Positions 57,914 through 64,000 of a stretch of DNA of 64,000 nt are shown here, one piece after another (positions within the stretch are counted from its first letter, which is position 1; the number at the start of each line of letters is the position of its first letter). Source of the DNA: Sinomonas sp. ASV486 (GTDB lineage Bacteria; Actinomycetota; Actinomycetes; Actinomycetales; Micrococcaceae); contig NZ_JAVFJK010000002.1 in NCBI RefSeq assembly GCF_030908215.1, positions 1-64,000 on the forward strand, given 5' to 3'. Both the position numbers and the translations under genes were made by a program. Under the pieces are notes generated by a model, which was given only the letters and a program-made list of their open reading frames with translations, searched no databases and had not been told where the DNA came from.

Positions 57914-58963
57914 ATGGACTTCGGCATCTTCACGTTCGGCGAGCTCACTCGCGGAGCCTCAGGCACCTCCCGCTCGGCCGCCCAGCGCATCGACGAGACC
58001 ATCCGGCTCGCTAAGGCCGCGGACCAGGCGGGGCTCGACATCATTGGCCTCGGCGAGCACCACCGCCACGACTTCGCGTTCTCCGCGCCGGAGATCGTTT
58101 TAGCCGCAATAGCACGCGAGACCGAGCGGATCCGGCTCACCACAGCGGTCACCGTCCTCTCGACCCAGGACCCGGCCCGCGTCTTCGAGCAGTTCGCAAC
58201 CCTGGACATCATCTCCGGCGGCCGCGCCGAGATCATCGCCGGGCGCGGCGTCTTCCCCGAGTCCTTCCCGCTCTTCGGCTACGACCCCGCGAACTACGAC
58301 GCCCTGTTCGAGGACAAGTTCGAGCTCCTCCTGCAGATGCGGGAGCAGGCCGACGTCACGTGGCCGACACCCGGATCCGCGAATGGCAGGCAGCGCGCCC
58401 ATCACGCCCTGCAGGACGCCGCGATCGCGCCGCGGCCCGTCCAGGACCGGCTCCCGATCTGGCGCGGCGTGGGCGGCACGCCGTCGAGCTTCGTCCGCGC
58501 TGGGCAGGCCGGGGTCCCGCTCTTCCTCGCGCTCCTGTCGGGACCCCAGCACTTCGCGCGGCACGTCGAGCTCTATCGGGCAGCCGCCGCCCAAGCCGGC
58601 CACGCGGCGTCGTCCCTCAGAGTCGGAACCGGCAGCCACCTGTATGTGGCGCGGACGTCGCAGGAGGCCCGCGATACGTTCTACCCGCACTACGCGGCGT
58701 ACATCGAGCAGAACATGCCGCGCCCCGCCGATGGATTCCCGCGCGAGCAGTTCGATGCGTGGGCGGGTCCGGGCGGCGGACTCCTCGTGGGCAGCCCCGC
58801 ACAGATCACCGAGCGCATCCTCGCGACGCACGAGATGCTCGGCACCGACCGCTTCATGGCCCAGGTGGGCCTCGGGACACTGCCCTTCGCCGAGACCTCG
58901 GCGTCGATCGAACTGTTCGCCACGGAGGTAGTTCCGGCGGTCAGGAAGGCGCTGGGCCAGTAG
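57914..58963 (+). CDS. LLM-class flavin-dependent oxidoreductase
   Basis: A 349-residue luciferase-like monooxygenase-fold protein. It opens MDFGIFTFGEL, then LDIIGLGEHHRHDFAFSAPE and LDIISGGRAEIIAGRGVFPE, typical of the TIM-barrel family that uses FMN or F420. The ATG 57914 gives the usual family start; GTG 57908 and TTG 57896 are possible. It lies just upstream of gluQ. Substrate unknown. Confidence 0.88.
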   Translation: MDFGIFTFGELTRGASGTSRSAAQRIDETIRLAKAADQAGLDIIGLGEHHRHDFAFSAPEIVLAAIARETERIRLTTAVTVLSTQDPARVFEQFATLDIISGGRAEIIAGRGVFPESFPLFGYDPANYDALFEDKFELLLQMREQADVTWPTPGSANGRQRAHHALQDAAIAPRPVQDRLPIWRGVGGTPSSFVRAGQAGVPLFLALLSGPQHFARHVELYRAAAAQAGHAASSLRVGTGSHLYVARTSQEARDTFYPHYAAYIEQNMPRPADGFPREQFDAWAGPGGGLLVGSPAQITERILATHEMLGTDRFMAQVGLGTLPFAETSASIELFATEVVPAVRKALGQ

Positions 58964-58989
58964 CGGCTCGGACCAGTAGCCTTGTGCCC

Positions 58990-59910
58990 ATGAATCACGG
59001 CGCCGGCCGCTTCGCCCCCAGCCCTTCCGGCGAACTGCACGTCGGCAACCTGCGCACGGCGCTGCTCGCGTGGCTCTTCGCGAGGTCCACGGGCCGTCGC
59101 TTCATCCTGCGCGTCGAGGACCTGGACCGGGCCCGCGCTGGAGCCGAGGCCGTCCAGCTGCGGGACCTCGCCGCCGTCGGCCTCGACTGGGACGGCGAGG
59201 TGGTCCGCCAGACCGAACGCGGCTCGCTGTACGACGACGCGATCGCGCGCCTCACCGCGGCGGGCCTCACCTACGAGTGCTACTGCACGCGCCGTGAGAT
59301 CCAGGAGGCGCCCAGCGCCCCGCACGCGCCGCAAGGGGCGTACCCCGGGACATGCCGCGACCTCACCGAGGCGCAGCGCGCACGACGCCGCGCGGAGCGT
59401 CCCGCCGCGATCCGCCTCCGCGCCGGGGTCACCGAATGGGCCGTCACCGACGGCCTGCACGGGCGGTACACGGGCGTTGTCGACGACTTCGTGCTGCGGC
59501 GCAACGACGGGGTCGTGGCGTACAACCTCGCGGTGGTCGTGGATGACGCCGCGCAGGGTGTGGACCAGGTGGTCCGCGGCGACGACCTCCTGCCCTCCAC
59601 CCCGCGGCAGGCGTACCTCGCGGGGCTGCTCGGCGTGCGCGTGCCCTCGTACGCGCATGTGCCGCTCGTGCTCAACCCAGCTGGCCGACGGCTCGCGAAG
59701 CGCGACGGCGCGGTGACCCTTGCGGCCCTCGCGCTCCTGGGGGTGCCAGCCGAGCAGGTGACAGCGCTCCTCCTCGAGTCGCTTGGCCTGCCTAGCGCGC
59801 TCGGGGACGCACTCCGGGACTTCCGCCCCGAGGCGCTCCCCCGCGATCCGTGGGTCCTCCACCCGGCCGCTCTCACCGCCCGGGCGCGACCCCGCGAACT
59901 GTCGGGTTGA
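58990..59910 (+). CDS. gluQ: glutamyl-Q tRNA(Asp) synthetase
   Basis: A 306-residue truncated glutamyl-tRNA synthetase paralogue that glutamylates queuosine in tRNA-Asp. FAPSPSGELHVGNLRTALLA is the HIGH region, RRLAKRDGAVTL the KMSK equivalent, and YECYCTRREIQEA contains part of the zinc site. It lacks the anticodon-binding domain, as the family does. The ATG 58990 has no strong ribosome site; TAGCCT seven bases upstream hints at leaderless expression. Confidence 0.92.
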   Translation: MNHGAGRFAPSPSGELHVGNLRTALLAWLFARSTGRRFILRVEDLDRARAGAEAVQLRDLAAVGLDWDGEVVRQTERGSLYDDAIARLTAAGLTYECYCTRREIQEAPSAPHAPQGAYPGTCRDLTEAQRARRRAERPAAIRLRAGVTEWAVTDGLHGRYTGVVDDFVLRRNDGVVAYNLAVVVDDAAQGVDQVVRGDDLLPSTPRQAYLAGLLGVRVPSYAHVPLVLNPAGRRLAKRDGAVTLAALALLGVPAEQVTALLLESLGLPSALGDALRDFRPEALPRDPWVLHPAALTARARPRELSG

Positions 59911-59977
59911 TGCGGGGTGCGGGGCCACTCAGACCGGCACTAATCCGACACATGCGCCCGGCCCTCACGCTGCGTGA

Positions 59978-61165
59978 TCAGCTCTGCATCGTGAAGCGCG
60001 CCGCCGTGCGGCCGCCGAGCCAAGGGACGCCGTAGAGCCTGCGGAACGCTGCGTTGCGCGCGGCCATGAGCGGCGGCGGGAGGGCCCTGCCCAGGGTCAT
60101 ATTGACCCCCGCCTGCCGCGCGGCCGCACGCGCCGCACGCAGCCGCTCGCGCTCGGCCGCGGCCCAGAGTTGGGACCAGCCGGAGCCGGAACCACCCCTG
60201 GCACCACCGCCGCTACCGATGGAACCACCGCAATCGAGTCCGGCAGCGATGAGCGGGGCGAAGGCCTCGGCATCGAGCCATCCCAGAGTCATGCCCTGGC
60301 CGCCGATGGGGCTCACCTCATGGGCGGCATCCCCCGCGAGCAGCACGCGCCCGACCACCATCCGTGCCGCAAGCCGCTCCGTGACCGTGAAGGCACTCAG
60401 CATCGTGCACGTGGAAGTGTCGAGGCCCGCGCCGGTCCGCTCCTCGATGATCTGCGCGAGGTCCCTGGCAGAGGGGTCGACGGCCGGCTCGTCCAGATGC
60501 GCCACCCATCGACGTACCCCGCCCGGCAGCGGGAACGATTCGACGATTCCTGCCGCCTCGAGGTGCAGCACGGCGAGCGCGCCGTCGCCCGTCGCGTCCG
60601 CGAAGTCCCCCATGAGGTACGCGTCGCGGAGCGGGTGCCCGTACGTGGGGACGCCGAGGCACGAGCGCAGCGGCGAGCGCGCGCCGTCGGCCGCGACGAC
60701 CCAGCGCCCCGCGTACGTGCCGTCCTCGCAGCGCACGACGGCGCCGCCCTCCGTCTGCTCGGTCCGCACCGCGCGCACGCCGCGGCGGAGGGCACCGGGG
60801 GCGATCGCGGCGAGCCGGGACTCGAGCGCCTCCTCCGTGGCCCACTGCGGCACGGCGAGCACGGGAGGATCGAAATGCAGCCTTGCTATCTCCTCCGTCC
60901 GGCCCGAGGCCCGCGAGCGCGCGACGCCCTCCCCGATCTGCACCCCCTGCGCCACGAGGGCCCCTGCCACGCCGGCCCGCTCCAGGACGCGCAGACCGGG
61001 CGGATGGATGCCGATGGCGCGGGTGTGGCCGAGCCGTTCGGGCCTCGCCTCGAGGACTACGACGTCCGCCCCGTGGAGCGCCAGGAGGATTCCGAAGCAC
61101 ATCCCCACCGGCCCCCCGCCGACGACGACGGCGTCGTGCACCTCGCGCCGGCCGTGCGCCTCCAC
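59978..61165 (-). CDS. FAD-dependent monooxygenase
   Basis: A 395-residue class A flavin monooxygenase. VHDAVVVGGGPVGMCFGILL is the FAD site, WVVAADGARSPLRSCLG the DG motif and VLLAGDAAHEVSPIGGQGM the GD motif. It starts 15 bases downstream of the type III PKS stop, so it probably hydroxylates the polyketide product. A Gly/Ser insertion (GSIGSGGGARGGSGSG) near the C-terminus is unusual. A 12-base word copy at 60732-60743 reads AVVRC here. Confidence 0.9.
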   Translation of the reverse strand: MEAHGRREVHDAVVVGGGPVGMCFGILLALHGADVVVLEARPERLGHTRAIGIHPPGLRVLERAGVAGALVAQGVQIGEGVARSRASGRTEEIARLHFDPPVLAVPQWATEEALESRLAAIAPGALRRGVRAVRTEQTEGGAVVRCEDGTYAGRWVVAADGARSPLRSCLGVPTYGHPLRDAYLMGDFADATGDGALAVLHLEAAGIVESFPLPGGVRRWVAHLDEPAVDPSARDLAQIIEERTGAGLDTSTCTMLSAFTVTERLAARMVVGRVLLAGDAAHEVSPIGGQGMTLGWLDAEAFAPLIAAGLDCGGSIGSGGGARGGSGSGWSQLWAAAERERLRAARAAARQAGVNMTLGRALPPPLMAARNAAFRRLYGVPWLGGRTAARFTMQS

Positions 61166-61180
61166 CCTCCTGCCCCGCCG

Positions 61181-62356
61181 CTACGGCAGGAGTCGGGTCA
61201 TGAGTGCCGTCTCGACGGTGAGGCCGGGGCCGAACGCCATCGCGCACACGCGCTCGGCGCCGGCGGCGCGCGAACCCGGCCCGGCGCCGTCGTGTGCGCC
61301 AGCGCCAGTCGCCACGGGCAGCGCGAGGATCTTCTCGAGGACGAACATGATCGTGGCGCTGGACATGTTGCCGAACTCGCGGAGGGTGTCGTAGGCGGGC
61401 GCGGCCTGCGCCTCGGACAGCCCAAGGCGCGCGGCAACCTTGTCCACGATGCTGCGGCCGCCGGGGTGTACGGCCCAGTGGTCGATTTCCGCGTGCGGGC
61501 GGCCGGCAAGCTCCGGGTCCCGCGCGAGCAGCGGCTCGAGCGCACCGGTGATGTGGTCGTCGATGATGTGCGGGACGTAGGTCCCGAGGACCATCTCGAA
61601 GCCCTCGTCGCCGATGTTCCAGGCCATCGTCTCCTCGCCCACAGGCGTCAGGGTCGTCTCGAACGCGTCGAGCGAGAGGGCCGGCCGCGTGAGCGGGAGG
61701 CCGCGCGCGGTCACGACGGCCGCCGCGGCGCCGTCGGCGAACAAGGACGCCCCGAGGATGGTGTCCGGGTTGTTCGAGCTGCGGACGTGGAGCGTGCAGA
61801 GCTCGACGATCGCCACCAGCACGACGGCGTTCGGGTCCGCGTCGCAGAACGCCTTGGCCATGCGCAGCGCCGGGAACGCGGCGTAGCAGCCCATGAAGCC
61901 GAGGTGGAAGCGCTGCACGGAGGGGCTCAGGCCCAGATCGCGCACGATCCGGTAGTCCGGTCCGGGGTTGAAGAAGCCCGTGCACGAGACCGTGACCACG
62001 TGGGTGACATCCTCGGGCGCGATGCCATCCGCGTTATCGAGGGCGCGGCGGGCCGTCTCCGTGAAGAGCGGGGTGGCCTCGCGGACGAAGAGGTCGTTGC
62101 GCGTCTTGGTGCTCGGCGTCAGGAGGGTCCCGGTGCTGGGGTCGAAGAAGTCCGGGTCATGGTCGGGGCGGTCCCACGAGAACTCTGCGATGGCCGAGTA
62201 GCGGGTATCGATCGCGGCCGCGTCGAAGCATGCCGTGACGAGCCGCTGGCCGAGGCGTGTCAGCCCCTCCTGCGCGGCGAAGACGTCTCGGGCCTCGGGC
62301 TGTTTGAGGAGGGTGGACGGGACGGCGGTCTCAAGGGACCTCACGAGGACGGTCAT
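61181..62356 (-). CDS. type III polyketide synthase
   Basis: A 391-residue chalcone/stilbene-synthase-like enzyme condensing acyl-CoA with malonyl-CoA. The catalytic Cys is in FHLGFMGCYAAFPALR, the His in HWAVHPGGRSIVDKV and the Asn in LREFGNMSSATIMFVLEKIL. A short insertion after VATG reads GAHDGAGPGSRAAGA. First gene of a two-gene operon with the FAD monooxygenase, pointing to an alkylresorcinol- or pyrone-like product later oxidised (inference). Confidence 0.92.
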   Translation of the reverse strand: MTVLVRSLETAVPSTLLKQPEARDVFAAQEGLTRLGQRLVTACFDAAAIDTRYSAIAEFSWDRPDHDPDFFDPSTGTLLTPSTKTRNDLFVREATPLFTETARRALDNADGIAPEDVTHVVTVSCTGFFNPGPDYRIVRDLGLSPSVQRFHLGFMGCYAAFPALRMAKAFCDADPNAVVLVAIVELCTLHVRSSNNPDTILGASLFADGAAAAVVTARGLPLTRPALSLDAFETTLTPVGEETMAWNIGDEGFEMVLGTYVPHIIDDHITGALEPLLARDPELAGRPHAEIDHWAVHPGGRSIVDKVAARLGLSEAQAAPAYDTLREFGNMSSATIMFVLEKILALPVATGAGAHDGAGPGSRAAGAERVCAMAFGPGLTVETALMTRLLP

Positions 62357-62451
62357 GGGCCATTCTTCCCCCGGGAGGGGGTGGAGAAACAAGGGGTCGG
62401 GGGATCCGATCGAAAGCTGTCGGTGGGGCGACCCCAGACGGGAGGCGGCGC

Positions 62452-63585
62452 CTACACCACTCCGGCGGCTTCGAGCTGCGCGGCGAGCCCCGCACCGTCG
62501 GGCGCCGACGCCCACACGACGTCCTGACGGGAGGCGACCGAATCGCCGTCATGCGTCGTGCCCCCGGAGAAGACCGCCTGCCCCGGGGAGAGCTGCCGGA
62601 TGGCGACTGCCCCGACGGAGGCGGGGTGCTCCGCGGCGAACTCGGCGTAGATCGATTCGTCGTGCTGGCCGTTGTCCCCGACGAGGAGCCAGCGGATGTC
62701 CGGGAACTCGGCGGCGAGCCGCTCGAGGTTCTCGCGCTTGTGCTCGCGGCCGGAGCGGAACCAGCGGTCCGGCGTCATGCCCCAGTCTGTGAGCAGGAGG
62801 GGACCGGCCGGGTACAGGTTGCGGCCCAGGAACCGCTGGAGCGTGGGCGCGGAGTTCCACGGCCCGGTCGATAGGTACACGACCGGCGCCTCTGGGTGCT
62901 CGGCGGCGAGCCGGTCCAGCAGGACCGCCATGCCCGGCGTGGGCGTGCGGGCGCGCTCGCTCAGCACGAACGTGTTCCACAGCGCGAGGAACGGGCGCGG
63001 CAGCGCGGTGACCATCACGGTGTCGTCGATGTCCGAGACGATCCCGAACCGTGCCCCTGGCTCGACGATCATCACCTGGGCCACAGACGGCTCGGCGCCC
63101 TCGGCGCTCATCCGCACCTCATGCCATCCCGGCTCGAGCTCGACGTCGACGAGCACATCCACCACGCCGCCGCCATCAGCACGCACGACGGCGCGCGCAC
63201 CCTCGATCTCGACCGTCACCTCCGCATGCTGGATCGGAACAGACGTGAAGGAGACCCACCCGCGGAAGTTGTTGAAGGCGTCCGAATTCCCATGCAGCCC
63301 CGGCCGCGAGTAGAGGACGCGCCCGAGCACACGCACTCGGCGGGTGCTGCCGTAGCCCCGGTACGCCACGACCTGGGCCACATAGTCGCCATGCCGGGCC
63401 TGACGGGTGCGGAGGTCGTTCCACCCCTGTGCGAACCGCCGCGCCACGTGGAAGAGCGGCTTGAGCCGCGGCGTCACGGGGGTGCAGCGGGAGGACGGGC
63501 CGTCCGATGCCGTCCCGCTGGTCGTTGGCCCCGAGTCTTCAGTGCCGCGGGGCGCGTCGACGGCCTGGACCTCCTGCGCTGTCAT
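62452..63585 (-). CDS. App1-like phosphatidate phosphatase (DUF2183)
   Basis: A 377-residue HAD-like protein. An N-terminal beta domain (YVAQVVAYRGYGSTRRVRVL) precedes the catalytic part with FGIVSDIDDTVMVTALPRPF (DxDxT), VYLSTGPWNSAPTLQRFL and LLVGDNGQHDESIYAEFA. The App1 family acts on phosphatidate in fungi; the bacterial substrate is unproved. The same strand as the PKS operon, 95 bases upstream. Word copies at 63182-63193 (AVVRA) and near-copy 62544-62555 (THDG). Confidence 0.87.
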   Translation of the reverse strand: MTAQEVQAVDAPRGTEDSGPTTSGTASDGPSSRCTPVTPRLKPLFHVARRFAQGWNDLRTRQARHGDYVAQVVAYRGYGSTRRVRVLGRVLYSRPGLHGNSDAFNNFRGWVSFTSVPIQHAEVTVEIEGARAVVRADGGGVVDVLVDVELEPGWHEVRMSAEGAEPSVAQVMIVEPGARFGIVSDIDDTVMVTALPRPFLALWNTFVLSERARTPTPGMAVLLDRLAAEHPEAPVVYLSTGPWNSAPTLQRFLGRNLYPAGPLLLTDWGMTPDRWFRSGREHKRENLERLAAEFPDIRWLLVGDNGQHDESIYAEFAAEHPASVGAVAIRQLSPGQAVFSGGTTHDGDSVASRQDVVWASAPDGAGLAAQLEAAGVV

Positions 63586-63705
63586 AGGAACACTCTCCCA
63601 CGAGGGAGGGGCTCAGTTCACATCGGCGCCACAGCGGACTCACAGCATTCCGCGGCCGCACGCTCCGGCGGGCGCCAGGGCAGCCCGCCTGAGGGAAGGC
63701 CTCCG

Positions 63706-64000
63706 TCACGCGCGGGCGAGCTCCTCGATGTCCTCGAGGAAGGCCGCCGCGACCTCCTCGCTCACGGTCGTCTTGGTCTCGGCGATCGCCTCCAGGTAGT
63801 CCTCCGTGGTAGGCCCCCGCCGCCCGTTCGCGGCCCCGGCGTCGGCGGCCAGCTCGCCGTCGTGCGGGGAACCGTGCGCGACGTCGTGGTGGGAGCCGTG
63901 CGCGACGTCGTGCGCGACGCCGCCCTCTAGCTCCGAGGCGTCGCGGTGGAGCGCACCTCCAGCGGCCGCGGACCCCGCGGTGCCGAGCACCGGGACGCGC
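63706..64000 (-). CDS. C-terminal part of a gene running off the window
   Basis: The minus frame is open to the right edge; at least 98 residues including RVPVLGTAG. A repeat-like, His/Asp-rich stretch (VAHDVAHGSHHDVAHGSPHD, with a 12-base word copy at 63855-63866) leads to the conserved-looking tail TTEDYLEAIAETKTTVSEEV and ends IEELARA. I do not recognise the family; the N-terminal part is outside. Confidence 0.6.
   Translation of the reverse strand, partial: RVPVLGTAGSAAAGGALHRDASELEGGVAHDVAHGSHHDVAHGSPHDGELAADAGAANGRRGPTTEDYLEAIAETKTTVSEEVAAAFLEDIEELARA

Noticed and set aside
60170-62527. 785-codon open frame on the plus strand across the PKS and monooxygenase genes
   Set aside because: Antisense to two well-supported genes; composition is arginine/histidine-rich as in shadow frames.
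7827-63866. The 12-base word as a KOPS-type polar segregation motif
   Set aside because: Orientations are five and five with no strand bias in this window.

Overview
The window is high-GC DNA (roughly 70% GC outside the rRNA genes) with strong GC bias at third codon positions, 4-bp ATGA/GTGA gene overlaps, many leaderless-looking promoters and a 16S-23S spacer without tRNA genes. With the gene content (IclR, PucR, DUF222-HNH, type III polyketide synthase, GlgX, GluQ) this fits an actinobacterium close to Arthrobacter/Sinomonas (Micrococcaceae). The genus is an inference. The DNA looks chromosomal; I see no phage, plasmid or transposase gene.

Layout: 1-5733 is an rRNA operon on the minus strand (23S, then 16S, with leader and promoters; 5S would lie left of the window). 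5.9-7.4 kb holds an MBL-fold hydrolase and rpmB-rpmG-rpsN, coding for zinc-free ribosomal proteins. 7.6-13 kb has an ArsR/SRPBCC pair, an F420-reductase-like dinucleotide-binding protein, a second SRPBCC protein, an alpha/beta hydrolase and a long acyl-CoA dehydrogenase. 13.0-14.6 kb is a frameshifted Na+/H+ antiporter.

14.6-20.7 kb is a coherent unit: NitT/TauT-type ABC importer, class III CoA-transferase and HMG-CoA-lyase-like enzyme, divergent from an IclR regulator. 20.8-25.4 kb has an amino-acid permease, a gene remnant and GlgX. 25.5-31.6 kb carries a cache-domain protein, a GntR/FCD regulator, an M20 amidohydrolase, an MFS transporter and a PucR regulator. 31.7-37.6 kb is a four-gene operon (aminotransferase, CoA-transferase, glutaryl-CoA dehydrogenase, semialdehyde dehydrogenase) whose order predicts 5-aminovalerate to crotonyl-CoA. 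It is interrupted by an unusual four-unit palindromic repeat.

37.7-48.3 kb has a membrane protein, two TetR-controlled divergent loci, a coupled operon (quinone reductase, glutamine amidotransferase, 3-hydroxyisobutyryl-CoA hydrolase), a DUF222-HNH protein and an enoyl-CoA hydratase. 48.5-51.6 kb is a flavin electron-transfer module (membrane ferric-reductase-like protein, secreted FMN-binding protein, ApbE). 51.7-54.1 kb is a second ArsR/SRPBCC operon. 54.1-64 kb has a SGNH hydrolase broken by an in-frame TGA, a MarR regulator, a phospholipase-C-like protein, a small secreted protein, a luciferase-like oxidoreductase, GluQ, a type III PKS/FAD-monooxygenase pair, an App1-like phosphatase and a partial gene at the edge.

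The signals not explained by gene content are: a 12-base word (CGCACGACGGCG) found ten times, mostly read as (A/T/P)HDG in loops and tails; the 82-bp four-unit inverted repeat at 34.6 kb; two ArsR promoters of identical geometry with the operator inside the spacer; a repeat made of Shine-Dalgarno cores; and a 46-base pure G/C tract.
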